In this document: one piece after another, positions 14,174 through 22,748 of the stretch
Position numbering within the stretch: position 1 is the stretch's first letter
How the letters are laid out: every line of letters starts with the position of its first letter
NCBI GenBank assembly: GCA_946885435.1
Contig: CAMPGL010000012.1
Span: 1-25,200 of the forward strand
Direction: 5' to 3'
Source: an uncultured Brevundimonas sp.
GTDB lineage: Bacteria > Pseudomonadota > Alphaproteobacteria > Caulobacterales > Caulobacteraceae
Length of the DNA: 25,200 nucleotides
Notes under the pieces: generated by a model
The model's database searches: none
What the model was told of the DNA's origin: nothing
What the model saw: the letters and a program-made list of their open reading frames with translations, nothing else
Made by a program: the position numbers and the translations under genes

Positions 14174-15307
14174 TTGGCCGCTGTCGAACTCAGTCTGGAC
14201 GGTGTCGCACACGAAACCCGTGCTTCGCGCCTCATGGCGCTGGCGCGAAGCCGCGTCCCGGACGACCGGCGTCGCCTGCTCATGGGCATCGCCGATCTGT
14301 GCGAAGGCTCGGCCGAGGAGATCCGCGCGGCCCAGGGGATAGTTTCGGACGTCTTCCTGACCCTGGTGCGCCAGGCCGAACATGACATTCGCATGGCGCT
14401 GGCCGAGCGCCTGGCGGACGCGGCCTGGGCCCCCGCCTCGCTGGTGAACATCCTGGCGCTGGACGAGATCGAGATCGCCCGGCCGATCATCGCCAAGAGC
14501 CCGATCCTGAAGGATCAGGACCTGATCCGGCTGCTGGTCGAGGCCACGGTGGAGCACCAGATCGAGGTCGCCAGGCGGCCCCACCTGGGCGCCACGGTCG
14601 TGGACGCCATCCTGGACCGCAACGAGCCGGCGGTGCTGACCGCCCTGGCCGGAAACCCCACCGCCGACATCTCCGAGCCGGGCGTGAGGAAGCTGGTCGA
14701 GGCGTCACGGCGGATCGCCGGACTGCGCGCGCCGCTCATCCGCCATCCCAAGTTGAACGAGGAACTGGCCCAGCAGCTCTACGCCTGGGTCGGCCAGGCC
14801 CTGCGCCAGGCCATCGGTGAGCGTTTCCGCATCGACACCGCAGCGCTGGACGCGGCCATGGCTGACACCTTGCGTGACGCCGGGCGACCGACGCAGAGCG
14901 AATGGATGGCTCCTGCGCCCGATCCCGAGCGCGACGAGATGGAGCGCCGGCTCATCGCCAAGCTGGACGCGGCCGGGCAGTTGTCTTCGGGCTATGTCGT
15001 GCGCGCCGCCCGCGAAGGCCGGGTCAGCCTGTTCGAGAACGCCCTGGCCGTGCTCGGCGGCTTTTCCGTCGACGACGTGAGGCGCGCCAGCGCCGCCCGC
15101 GACGCCGAACCCCTGGCCCTGGCCTGCGCGGCGGTCGGCATCGACCGGGCCGCCTTCCCGTCGATGCTGGCGGAGCTTCGGGCGCGCACGCCGGGCCATC
15201 CGGGCGGGGCCCAGTTCGACATTCGCATCATGCGCGTGTTCGACCTCGACCCGGAAGCCGCGGCCCGCACCTTTCGCAGAGCGGTCGCGCCCAAGGCCGC
15301 CGCCTGA
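14174..15307 (+). CDS. DUF2336 family protein
   Basis: A 377-aa predicted cytoplasmic protein of the alphaproteobacterial DUF2336 family, rich in helices arranged as HEAT-like repeats (for example LTLVRQAEHDIRMALAERLAD, LVEATVEHQIEVARRP, ALAGNPTADISEPGVRKLVE). There is no signal peptide or membrane segment. I choose TTG 14174 because GGAGGGG lies four to eight bases before it; an upstream GTG at 14066 lacks a ribosome site and would add 36 poorly conserved-looking residues. The function of the family is not established. It starts a plus-strand run that continues with nadK 49 nt later. Confidence 0.75.
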   Translation: MAAVELSLDGVAHETRASRLMALARSRVPDDRRRLLMGIADLCEGSAEEIRAAQGIVSDVFLTLVRQAEHDIRMALAERLADAAWAPASLVNILALDEIEIARPIIAKSPILKDQDLIRLLVEATVEHQIEVARRPHLGATVVDAILDRNEPAVLTALAGNPTADISEPGVRKLVEASRRIAGLRAPLIRHPKLNEELAQQLYAWVGQALRQAIGERFRIDTAALDAAMADTLRDAGRPTQSEWMAPAPDPERDEMERRLIAKLDAAGQLSSGYVVRAAREGRVSLFENALAVLGGFSVDDVRRASAARDAEPLALACAAVGIDRAAFPSMLAELRARTPGHPGGAQFDIRIMRVFDLDPEAAARTFRRAVAPKAAA

Positions 15308-15319
15308 CCCATCCGTGCG

Positions 15320-15348
15320 TTGACAAGGCGTCCGGCATGAGGCTCGCC
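15320..15348 (+). promoter_or_regulatory. Weak candidate promoter for nadK
   Basis: A perfect TTGACA at 15320-15325 is followed after 17 nt by CTCGCC, a poor -10. Transcription from here would start almost at the nadK ATG (15357), so the message would be leaderless or nearly so; leaderless genes are common in Caulobacter. Confidence 0.25.
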
Positions 15349-15356
15349 TCAGCGGG

Positions 15357-16130
15357 ATGACCAGCTCGCCGCCTCGTCTCGCGTTCGTCGCCTCCGACAG
15401 GCCGGAGGCCGAGGCCGCGCGCCAGGCCCTGGTCGCCCGTTACGGCCACGTCGCCATCGAGGACGCCGAGGTGATCGTCGCGCTCGGCGGCGACGGCTTC
15501 ATGCTGGAGACGCTGAACCGCGCGCTGAAACTGAAGACGCCGGTGTTCGGCATGAACCGCGGTTCCGTCGGCTTTCTGATGAACGACTTCCGCGAGGACG
15601 ACCTTTGCCGCCGGGTGTCGGAAGCCACGCCGACGGTCATCCATCCGCTGGAGATGCGGGCCGTCGACGTGAAGGGCGAGGTGACCACCGGCCTGGCCAT
15701 CAACGAGGTGTCGATGCTGCGCCAGACACGGCAGAGCGCCAAGCTGTCCATCGCAGTCGACGGGCGGGTCCGGCTGCCGGAACTGATCTGCGACGGGGTG
15801 CTGGTGGCCACGCCGGCGGGCTCCACGGCCTATAACCTGTCGGCGCACGGCCCGATCGTGCCACTGGGAGCGAGCGTGCTGGCTCTCACCCCGATCAGCG
15901 CCTTCCGGCCGAGGCGCTGGCGCGGGGCGCTGCTGCCGCACACGGCGAAGGTGGCCTTCGAGGTGCACGAGGCGGACAAGCGGCCCGCCAGTGCGGTGGC
16001 AGACGATGTCGAGGTCCGCCACGTCGCCCGGGTCGAGGTGGCCGAGCGGCGGGACCTGGCCATGACCATGCTCTTCGACGCCGACCGCACCTATGAGGAG
16101 CGCGTGCTGGCCGAGCAGTTCGCCTCGTAG
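15357..16130 (+). CDS. nadK: NAD kinase
   Basis: A 257-aa ATP- or polyphosphate-dependent NAD kinase that makes NADP in the cytoplasm. The diagnostic motifs are GGDG at 44-47, NE at 116-117 (INEVSM) and [17 protein letters not shown] at 152-168. Length is typical of the short alphaproteobacterial form. The ATG 15357 follows a short 49-nt gap after the DUF2336 gene and has only a weak ribosome site (AGCGGG). Confidence 0.95.
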   Translation: MTSSPPRLAFVASDRPEAEAARQALVARYGHVAIEDAEVIVALGGDGFMLETLNRALKLKTPVFGMNRGSVGFLMNDFREDDLCRRVSEATPTVIHPLEMRAVDVKGEVTTGLAINEVSMLRQTRQSAKLSIAVDGRVRLPELICDGVLVATPAGSTAYNLSAHGPIVPLGASVLALTPISAFRPRRWRGALLPHTAKVAFEVHEADKRPASAVADDVEVRHVARVEVAERRDLAMTMLFDADRTYEERVLAEQFAS

Positions 16131-16192
16131 CCGCGAGTCAGGAGTCCTTAAACGGTCCCGTGCATCATGGGCCGTCGACAGGAGCGTTCCCC

Positions 16193-16672
16193 GTGACCAA
16201 ACCGGCCCAGTTCATCCAGCCCCCCAACACCCTGCGCCTGAAGGTGGGCGGCGGCGGTTTCGGCATCGACGCCGCGGCCGTGGCCCGCGCCGAGGCCGCA
16301 CTCAAGGACCTGTCGTCGCAGTTCGGCCAGTGGCTGAACGACGAGGTCACCAAGCTGGAGGCCGCCCGCGCCGAGATCCGGATGGTCGGCGTCATGCCCC
16401 AGACCATGGATCAGCTCTACATGCGCGCCCATGACCTGAAGGGCCTGGGGACCACCTACGAATATCCGATCGTGACCCGCATCGCGGCTTCGCTGTGCAA
16501 GCTGATTGACGGGGACGTGCGGATGAAGGCCCCGCTCTATCTCGTCGACGCCCACATCGACGCGATCAAGGCGGTCGTGCGCGACGGCATCCAGACGGAC
16601 GAACATCCGGTCGGCGGCGCCCTGGCGGCCGAGCTGGAATCCAAGACCAAGGAACACCTCGCCGGCCTTTGA
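16193..16672 (+). CDS. Hpt (histidine phosphotransfer) domain protein
   Basis: A 159-aa protein with a glycine-rich N-terminus (LKVGGGGFGID, 16-26) and a four-helix Hpt domain. The phospho-accepting residue is probably H80 in MRAHDLKGLGTTYEYP, matching the Hpt pattern AH-x-LKG. It would relay phosphate between a hybrid kinase and a response regulator; neither is in the window. The start is GTG 16193 with AGGAG eight bases before it; an ATG at 16160 has no ribosome site. The C-terminal part (TDEHPVGGALAAELE) looks like a short tail. Confidence 0.82.
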   Translation: MTKPAQFIQPPNTLRLKVGGGGFGIDAAAVARAEAALKDLSSQFGQWLNDEVTKLEAARAEIRMVGVMPQTMDQLYMRAHDLKGLGTTYEYPIVTRIAASLCKLIDGDVRMKAPLYLVDAHIDAIKAVVRDGIQTDEHPVGGALAAELESKTKEHLAGL

Positions 16673-16711
16673 GGCGCGAAAAGCGGGTTTCCTCCCCCGG
16701 CGGCGGAGCCT

Positions 16712-16726
16712 AGAAGGCGGCCTTCT
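16712..16726. repeat. Perfect short dyad upstream of the cyclophilin gene
   Basis: AGAAGGC-G-GCCTTCT is an uninterrupted 7-bp inverted repeat with a one-base centre, 16 nt before the cyclophilin ATG. It could be an operator or part of a promoter (CCTAGAAG resembles a Caulobacter -10), or chance in GC-rich DNA. Confidence 0.3.
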
Positions 16727-16741
16727 CTGAAGGAGCCGCCG

Positions 16742-17209
16742 ATGTCCGACCTGCCGCAAACCCTGACCTTCACCATCGACACGGGCGAGACCCAGGGCGA
16801 CGTGACCATCCGGCTGCGCTCCGACCTGGCGCCCGGCCACGTGCAGCGCATCTCCGAGCTCGCCAACGAGGGCTTCTACGACGGCGTGGTCTTCCACCGC
16901 GTGATCCCCGGCTTCATGGCCCAGGGCGGCGATCCCACCGGCACCGGAACCTCGGGCTCCAAGAAGCCGAACCTGAAGCAGGAGTTCTCGGACGCGCCGC
17001 ACGTGCGCGGGGTCTGCTCCATGGCCCGGACCTCGGACCCGAATAGCGCCAACAGCCAGTTCTTCATCTGCTTCGACGACGCGCGCTTCCTGGACAAGCA
17101 GTACACCGTCTGGGGCGAGGTCACCGAGGGCATGGAACTGATCGACGCCCTGCCCAAGGGCGAGCCGCCGCGCAATCCCGGCAAGATCGTCAAGGCCTCG
17201 GCGGCCTAA
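16742..17209 (+). CDS. Peptidyl-prolyl cis-trans isomerase (cyclophilin)
   Basis: A 155-aa cytoplasmic single-domain cyclophilin that isomerises proline peptide bonds during protein folding. Family blocks are VVFHRVIPGFMAQGGDPTGTGTSG (49-72, with the catalytic arginine) and NSANSQFFICF (101-111), then the LDKQYTVWGEVTEGME block. There is no signal peptide, so it is the cytoplasmic PpiB type rather than PpiA. AGGAG precedes the ATG at the usual distance. Alanine racemase follows 12 nt later and is probably in the same transcript. Confidence 0.94.
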   Translation: MSDLPQTLTFTIDTGETQGDVTIRLRSDLAPGHVQRISELANEGFYDGVVFHRVIPGFMAQGGDPTGTGTSGSKKPNLKQEFSDAPHVRGVCSMARTSDPNSANSQFFICFDDARFLDKQYTVWGEVTEGMELIDALPKGEPPRNPGKIVKASAA

Positions 17210-17221
17210 GACACTCTCCGC

Positions 17222-18256
17222 ATGCCCTCCCCGGCCCGGCTCTTCGTCGACCTGGACGCGCTGGCGGCCAACTTCCACACGCTGACGCGGGTGGCCGGGG
17301 CCCCGGTGCATCCGGTGGTCAAGGCGGACGGCTATGGCTTGGGCGGGGCCGCGGTGGCGCGGCGGCTGCTGGCCGAGGGGGCCGACACCTTCTTCGTGGC
17401 CCGGGTCGCCGGCGGCGAGGCGCTGAGGAAGGCGGTCGGATCCCGGCCGACGATCTATGTGCTGGACGGATGCGGGCTCAAGGACGTCCTGAGGCTCCAG
17501 GCGGCTCAGTTGCGGCCGGTGCTCAGTTCGCTGGAGCAGATCCGCTGGTGGCTGGGCTCGGACGGCGGGCCGTGCGCGCTCCATATCGACACGGGCATGA
17601 ACCGGCTCGGTGTCCGCCCCGAGGAAGCGCCCGAGCCCTTCCCGGGGCTCGAGATGGTGATCAGCCACCTGGCCTGCGCCGACGATCCGGAGCATTCGAT
17701 GAACCGGGCCCAGCGGGCGGCCTTCGAGCTGGCGGCGCGGAAATACCCGGGGACGGTGCGCTCCTTCGCCAATTCGGGCGGGGTCTTCCTTGGGCAGGAT
17801 TTCATCTTCGACGCGGTCCGGCCGGGCGTCTGCCTCTACGGCGGCGGACCGGAGGGACGGCCCGACGCGCGCATTCGGCCCGTGGCGCGCTTCACCGCCG
17901 ACATCCTCCAGGTCCGGGACCTGCTGGCCGGAGAGACGGTCGGCTATGGCCGGACCTTCGAGGCGGACCGGCCGATGATGGTGGCCACGGTCGCCGCCGG
18001 CTATGCGGACGGGGTCCTGCGCAGCTGGTCGCCGCGCGGCCGGGTGTTCGTCGGGGGGGAGCTGAGGCCGGTGCTGGGCCGCATCTCCATGGACCTGATG
18101 TGTGTCGATGTGACGGGCCTGGAGGTCAGAGCCGGCGACACGGTCGAGCTGTTCGGCCCCAACCATCCCGTCGACCTGGCGGCGGCGGACGCCGGGACCA
18201 TCGCCTATGAGCTGCTGACCTCGGTCAGCCCGCGCGTGCCTCGGGTGTACGTCTAG
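17222..18256 (+). CDS. alr: Alanine racemase
   Basis: A 344-aa PLP enzyme that makes D-alanine for peptidoglycan. The PLP lysine is K34 (VVKADGYGLG), the second catalytic base is Y261 (AGYADG), and HIDTGMNRLG (121-130) and RPGVCLYGG (200-208) line the PLP site. It is slightly shorter than the usual 355-370 aa, with short loops. The ATG 17222 has no good ribosome site and lies 12 nt after the cyclophilin stop, suggesting translation by read-on. Its stop TAG is shared, as the palindrome CTAG, with the convergent lipoprotein gene. Confidence 0.94.
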   Translation: MPSPARLFVDLDALAANFHTLTRVAGAPVHPVVKADGYGLGGAAVARRLLAEGADTFFVARVAGGEALRKAVGSRPTIYVLDGCGLKDVLRLQAAQLRPVLSSLEQIRWWLGSDGGPCALHIDTGMNRLGVRPEEAPEPFPGLEMVISHLACADDPEHSMNRAQRAAFELAARKYPGTVRSFANSGGVFLGQDFIFDAVRPGVCLYGGGPEGRPDARIRPVARFTADILQVRDLLAGETVGYGRTFEADRPMMVATVAAGYADGVLRSWSPRGRVFVGGELRPVLGRISMDLMCVDVTGLEVRAGDTVELFGPNHPVDLAAADAGTIAYELLTSVSPRVPRVYV

Positions 18257-18867
18257 GGCTGGGGCTCCGGGGTCGGCGGATTGGTCGGCCAGATGACGCG
18301 GGGTTCGGGCAGGTCCTCGCCTTCGGCGACGTCGCAATCATGTTCCGTCTGTTCGACCAGGGCGATCCGCCCCGCCGCCGCATCCCAGCGCCAGGTCGTG
18401 GCCACGCCGCAGCCGCGCACGTCGTGGGTGGCGGAGTGGAAGGTCTGGTCCTCGGCGATCCAGGTCAGTTCGGGCTGGGCGAACTCGGCGCGCCATTGGC
18501 CGTCGCCCTGGATGTTGTACTGGACGAGCGGGACCCGCTCGGGCTCGCCGCCCCCTTCGCGAACGAGGTAGAGCTGGCGCCACACGTCGCGCATGCCGGC
18601 CGAGCAGTCGGCGAGCACCGCCCCGACCCCGCCTCCGAGATCGATGGCCTGGGCCTGGCGTTCGCGGCCTTCGGGCAGGGTGCAGTTCTCGGTGTCGGCC
18701 TCCACGACCGCGAGCACGCCCGGCACGGCGGCCTCGGCCAGCGCCAGGCCCGAGGCGCCGGCGCTCTCGGTGGCGGGTGCGTCGGCCGGCGGCTCGGTGG
18801 CCTCTTCGGGCTGGCATCCAGCCACGGCGACGCCGGACATGAGGACGAGAGCAGCGAGCAGTTTCAT
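18253..18867 (-). CDS. Lipoprotein of unknown function
   Basis: A 204-aa protein with a clear lipoprotein signal: KLLAALVLMSGVAVAGC, lipobox VAGC, with lipidated Cys18. A low-complexity linker follows (acidic, alanine- and proline-rich, 19-40), then a folded domain containing several cysteines (NCTLPEG, LADCSAG, RGCGVATT, EHDCDVAEG) that could form disulfides, and a proline-rich tail (TNPPTPEPQP). I recognise no family; it is probably membrane-anchored and periplasmic. AGGAGGGG precedes the ATG at the right distance. It is convergent with alr and shares CTAG with it. Confidence 0.82.
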   Translation of the reverse strand: MKLLAALVLMSGVAVAGCQPEEATEPPADAPATESAGASGLALAEAAVPGVLAVVEADTENCTLPEGRERQAQAIDLGGGVGAVLADCSAGMRDVWRQLYLVREGGGEPERVPLVQYNIQGDGQWRAEFAQPELTWIAEDQTFHSATHDVRGCGVATTWRWDAAAGRIALVEQTEHDCDVAEGEDLPEPRVIWPTNPPTPEPQP

Positions 18868-19261
18868 GGGCCCCTCCTGAGCGCGACGGCGACCAGCATG
18901 CCAGCAAGGGCCGCCATCGAAAATAGACCGCCACATCGCGACAGCCGCCAGCTGGATCGCGTGAAAACAACGACTTGGGTGCTTGCCTGGTGGCGGTCCC
19001 GCCAGATTATTGGAAATGGGTGGGCGGCCGCCTGCGACGTTAGGGGACGTAGTGAGGGGACGGCGGATCGACATGTGGACAGTCTAGGGCCGCGCCAGGC
19101 TGTGGGGATATTCAGCAGGCGATTTGCCGCACGCGACTGAAATCAGGCGGGAATCCTGCCGGAAAAAGGAGCGTTCCGGACCGCTCACGACCGCGCCTGT
19201 CGTAGCCGGGCCGCATCCCCGACGCGCCGCAGAATCAGCGCGGCTCTGATAAGGACACCCC
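18868..19261. other. 394-nt intergenic region between the lipoprotein and radA genes
   Basis: The gap must carry the promoters of two divergent genes, but I find no convincing -35/-10 pair. A weak candidate for the lipoprotein gene is CTGTCG followed by TCTATTTTC, about 45 nt upstream of its start. A short TGGCG/CGCCA stem lies within 18984-19006. The radA gene has AAGGA just before its ATG. No gene or repeat is supported here. Confidence 0.5.
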
Positions 19262-20638
19262 ATGGCCCGCGACGGCGCGATCTATGTCTGCCAAGCTTGC
19301 GGCGCGGTCCACGCCAAGTGGGCCGGCCAGTGCGGCGCGTGCCAGGCGTGGAACACCTTGGTCGAGGAGACCCAGGCCCGGCCGCCGGGCGCGCTGAAGC
19401 CCTCGCGCGGACGGGGTCTCGGCTTCGAGGACCTGAGGTCGGAAACGCCCGAACCGCCGCGCCTGATGACCGGAGTGGCCGAGTTCGACCGGGTCTGCGG
19501 GGGCGGGGTCGTGCCGGGATCGGCCATCCTGCTGGCTGGCGACCCCGGCGTCGGCAAGTCGACGCTGCTGCTTCAGGTGACGGCGCAGGCGGCAAAGGCG
19601 GGGGCCCGCGTGGCCTACATCTCCGGCGAGGAGGCGGTCGAACAGATCCGCTCGCGCGCCGCCCGCATGGGCCTGGCCGACGCGCCGGTGAACCTTGCGG
19701 CCGAAACGAGCCTGCGGGAGATCCTCGACGGACTGAAGCGCGACAGCTTCGATCTGGTCATCATCGATTCCGTGCAGACGCTGTGGAGCGACGCCCACGA
19801 GGCCGGTCCGGGCTCGGTCACCCAGGTGCGCGCCTGCGCCGGCGAACTGGTGCGGCTGGCCAAGAAGAAGGGCGTGGCCATCGTGCTGGTCGGCCATGTC
19901 ACCAAGGAGGGCCAGGTCGCCGGGCCGCGCGTGGTCGAACACATGGTCGACGCGGTGCTGAGCTTCGAGGGCGAGCGGGGCTATCCGTTCCGCATCCTGC
20001 GCGCGGGCAAGAACCGCTTCGGGGCGACCGACGAGATCGGCGTCTTCGAGATGGGCGACCGGGGCCTGAACGAGGTCTCCAACCCCTCGGCGCTCTTTCT
20101 CGGCGAAGGCGGCGAGCGGGCGGCGGGTTCGGTGGTGTTCGCCGGCATCGAGGGCTCACGGCCGGTGCTGGTCGAGGTCCAGGCGCTAGTGGCGCCGTCG
20201 GCCTACGGCACGCCGCGCCGCGCGGTGGTCGGCTGGGACAACGGCCGGCTAGCGATGGTGCTGGCCGTGCTGGAGGCGCGCTGCGGCCTCGGGTTCGGCG
20301 ACAAGGACGTCTATCTGAACGTGGCGGGGGGCCTGCGCATCTCCGAGCCGGCGGCCGACCTGGCGGCGGCGGCGGCGCTGGTGTCCTCGGCGCTGGATCG
20401 CCCCCTGCCCCAGCGCTGCGTCGTCTTCGGCGAGATCAGCCTGTCGGGCGAGGTCCGGACCGTGAACCGGATGGAGTCGCGCATGAAGGAGGCGGCCAAG
20501 CTCGGTTTCGACATGGCGCTGGGCCCTCCTGCCGCCGCCGAGGCCAAGGTGCTGAACGTCGCGTCCGTATCGCGCCTTGCCGAAGCGCTCGAGCGCATTG
20601 ATGATGGGGCCTTCGCAGGCGGACCACGCGGCAGATGA
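19262..20638 (+). CDS. radA: DNA repair protein RadA
   Basis: A 458-aa RecA-like ATPase that helps process recombination intermediates. It has the N-terminal C4 zinc finger (C10, C13, C24, C27), a Walker A GDPGVGKST (93-101), the RadA-specific KNRFG (250-254) and a C-terminal Lon-like domain with the SLSGEVR block. AAGGA lies just upstream of ATG 19262. The stop overlaps the cvpA start as ATGA, so translation of radA and cvpA is coupled. Confidence 0.96.
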   Translation: MARDGAIYVCQACGAVHAKWAGQCGACQAWNTLVEETQARPPGALKPSRGRGLGFEDLRSETPEPPRLMTGVAEFDRVCGGGVVPGSAILLAGDPGVGKSTLLLQVTAQAAKAGARVAYISGEEAVEQIRSRAARMGLADAPVNLAAETSLREILDGLKRDSFDLVIIDSVQTLWSDAHEAGPGSVTQVRACAGELVRLAKKKGVAIVLVGHVTKEGQVAGPRVVEHMVDAVLSFEGERGYPFRILRAGKNRFGATDEIGVFEMGDRGLNEVSNPSALFLGEGGERAAGSVVFAGIEGSRPVLVEVQALVAPSAYGTPRRAVVGWDNGRLAMVLAVLEARCGLGFGDKDVYLNVAGGLRISEPAADLAAAAALVSSALDRPLPQRCVVFGEISLSGEVRTVNRMESRMKEAAKLGFDMALGPPAAAEAKVLNVASVSRLAEALERIDDGAFAGGPRGR

Positions 20639-21219
20639 CCGGATACGATCTCTTCGCCGTCATCGTGATCCTCTTCTCCGCCATGGCGGGTTGGGTTCGC
20701 GGCGGGGCGCGCGAGATCATCAGCCTGTTCTCCTTCGTGCTGGCCGCGCTGGTGGCCCTGATCGCCCTGCCCGTGACCGGACCTTTGGGCCGCAGCGTCT
20801 TCGACCCGGACTGGGTCGGCACGGTGCTGGCGGCGGTGCTGACCTTCTTTCTGATCTATTTCGGGGTCCGCCTGATCGGGGCCTGGGCCTCGAAGTCGAT
20901 GCGCGATCACGAGCGGCTGGGGCCCGTGGACCGCAGCATCGGGGTGGCCTTCGGCTTCATCCGCGCGCTGGTGCTGCTGGGCGTCATCCACCTGATCTTC
21001 TATGCGGCCCAGACGCCAGATCGCGTCCCCGGCTGGTACCGGGAGGCGGCGGTTCACCCGGTTGCCACCGCCGGCGCCCGGATCATCCAAGCGGTCCTGC
21101 CCGGGATCGGCCGGGCGGCGGACAGCGTTACGCCCACGGTCACGGATTCGGTTCGCCGCGGCGCCTCGGACTCGTCCCAATCATCTGATACAGAGGCGGC
21201 TTCCCAGCCCGGACAATGA
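20635..21219 (+). CDS. cvpA: CvpA family membrane protein
   Basis: A 194-aa protein with four predicted membrane helices (about 4-20, 28-47, 62-84, 100-125) and a polar, serine-rich C-terminal tail (about 150-194). The GWVRGGAREIISLFSFVLA segment is the usual CvpA start. CvpA homologues affect envelope function and colicin V export in E. coli, and the gene is often next to purF, as here. Both ends overlap neighbours as ATGA (radA and purF). Confidence 0.9.
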   Translation: MTGYDLFAVIVILFSAMAGWVRGGAREIISLFSFVLAALVALIALPVTGPLGRSVFDPDWVGTVLAAVLTFFLIYFGVRLIGAWASKSMRDHERLGPVDRSIGVAFGFIRALVLLGVIHLIFYAAQTPDRVPGWYREAAVHPVATAGARIIQAVLPGIGRAADSVTPTVTDSVRRGASDSSQSSDTEAASQPGQ

Positions 21220-22715
21220 CCATGACCGCCCTCCCCAGCGGCCCTGTTCCGCATCGCGATCCCGATGACGACACCCTGCGCCTCGAGTGCGGGGTCTGCG
21301 GCGTGTGGGGTGCTCTGGATGACGGGGCGTCGTCCATTGTGGCGCTGGGCCTGCATGCGCTCCAGCACCGGGGCCAGGAGGCCTGCGGCATCGCCAGCGT
21401 CGCCGACGAGCGGTTCCACACCGAACGGCACATGGGCCTGGTCGGCGAGGCGTTCGGCGGCTCGGACCTGTCGCAGCGTATGCCGGGCTCGGCGGCGGTG
21501 GGTCACACCCGCTATTCCACGGCGGGCGGCAGCTTCCTGCGCAACATTCAGCCGATGTTCGCGGACCTCGACTCCGGCGGCATCGCCCTGGCGCACAACG
21601 GCAACCTGACCAACTTCCTCCAGTTGCGGAACCAGCTGGTCGGCGAAGGCGCCATCTTCCAGTCGACCTCGGACTCCGAGGTGATCCTGCACCTGATCGC
21701 CCGCAGCCGGCGCGCCAAGACGGTGGACCGCTTCATCGACGCGCTCAGCCGCATCGAGGGCGGCTACGCCCTGGTCGCCCAGACGCGGCACAAGATGATC
21801 GGCGCGCGTGACCCGCTCGGCATTCGGCCGCTGGTCTTGGGCCGGCTGGGCGAGGCCTGGGTGCTGGCGTCGGAAACCTGCGCGCTGGACATGATCGGCG
21901 CGACCTTCGAGCGCGACGTGGAGAACGGCGAGGTCATCGTCGTGGACCGTCAGGGCCTGCGTTCGATCAAGCCCTTCCCCGAGCGCGCGGCCCGGCCGTG
22001 CCTGTTCGAATACGTCTATTTCTCGCGGCCGGATTCGGTCGTGAACGGGCGCTCCGTCTATGAGGTGCGCAAGGCCATGGGCCGCGGCCTGGCGCAGGAG
22101 CACGGCGTCGAGGCCGACATCGTGGTGCCGGTGCCGGATTCCGGCGTGCCGGCCGCGCTCGGCTACGCCCAGGAAAGCGGCCTGCCCTTCGAGATGGGCA
22201 TCATCCGCAGCCACTATCTGGGCCGCACCTTCATCCAGCCCAGCCAGGGCGCTCGCCAGCTCGGCGTGCGCATGAAGCACAGCCCCAACAAGTCGGCCCT
22301 GGCCGGCAAGCGGGTGGTGCTGATCGACGACTCGATCGTGCGCGGCACGACCTCGCTGAAGCTGGTCCGGGCGGTGCGCGCGGCGGGCGCGGCGGAGGTG
22401 CACCTGCGCTCGGCCAGCCCGCAGATCCTGTATCCGGACTTCTACGGCATCGACATGCCCGACCGCGACCAGCTGATGGCCGCGAACCTGAGCCTGGAGG
22501 AGATGCGCGAGAAGCTGGAGGTCGATACGCTCGGCTTCCTGTCGATCGACGGCCTGTACCGCGCCATGGGCGAGCCGGGCCGCAACAACGCCGCCCCGCA
22601 GTTCACCGACCACTATTTCACCGGCGACTATCCGACCCGTCTGATCGACCGGGAGATGGAGGAAGGCGGCCGCGACGTGGTCAGCCGCCAGCTGTCTCTG
22701 CTGGTGAGCGCCTAG
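21216..22715 (+). CDS. purF: Amidophosphoribosyltransferase
   Basis: Catalyses the first committed step of purine synthesis, making phosphoribosylamine from PRPP and glutamine. The 499-aa protein carries a propeptide of about 24 residues ahead of the nucleophile Cys25 (E-CGVCGVWG), which must be cleaved off. The glutaminase domain has HRGQEACGI and GHTRYSTAGG; the phosphoribosyltransferase domain has VVLIDDSIVRGTTSLKLV. Where Bacillus-type enzymes have cysteines for a 4Fe-4S cluster, this one reads PDFYGID and TDHYFTGDYP, so no cluster is expected. The start (ATG 21216 or 21222) overlaps cvpA. Confidence 0.96.
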   Translation: MTMTALPSGPVPHRDPDDDTLRLECGVCGVWGALDDGASSIVALGLHALQHRGQEACGIASVADERFHTERHMGLVGEAFGGSDLSQRMPGSAAVGHTRYSTAGGSFLRNIQPMFADLDSGGIALAHNGNLTNFLQLRNQLVGEGAIFQSTSDSEVILHLIARSRRAKTVDRFIDALSRIEGGYALVAQTRHKMIGARDPLGIRPLVLGRLGEAWVLASETCALDMIGATFERDVENGEVIVVDRQGLRSIKPFPERAARPCLFEYVYFSRPDSVVNGRSVYEVRKAMGRGLAQEHGVEADIVVPVPDSGVPAALGYAQESGLPFEMGIIRSHYLGRTFIQPSQGARQLGVRMKHSPNKSALAGKRVVLIDDSIVRGTTSLKLVRAVRAAGAAEVHLRSASPQILYPDFYGIDMPDRDQLMAANLSLEEMREKLEVDTLGFLSIDGLYRAMGEPGRNNAAPQFTDHYFTGDYPTRLIDREMEEGGRDVVSRQLSLLVSA

Positions 22716-22748
22716 CGGCGCACGAGGCGCCGCGCTATCAGGCGCGCC

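Noticed and set aside
13261..14496. Extended N-terminus (about 157 aa) for the aldolase-like protein
   Set aside because: The extension has no domain features and lies opposite the DUF2336 gene. The internal ATG at 14025 has an almost perfect ribosome site.
16148..18337. 729-codon open frame on the minus strand
   Set aside because: It lies opposite the Hpt, cyclophilin and alanine racemase genes, all recognisable with catalytic motifs. Its composition is typical of antisense frames in GC-rich DNA and it has no recognisable domain.
18868..19261. Possible LexA or DnaA boxes upstream of radA
   Set aside because: Neither GTTC-N7-GTTC nor a good TTATCCACA match is present; the TGTGGGGAT stretch deviates at too many positions.
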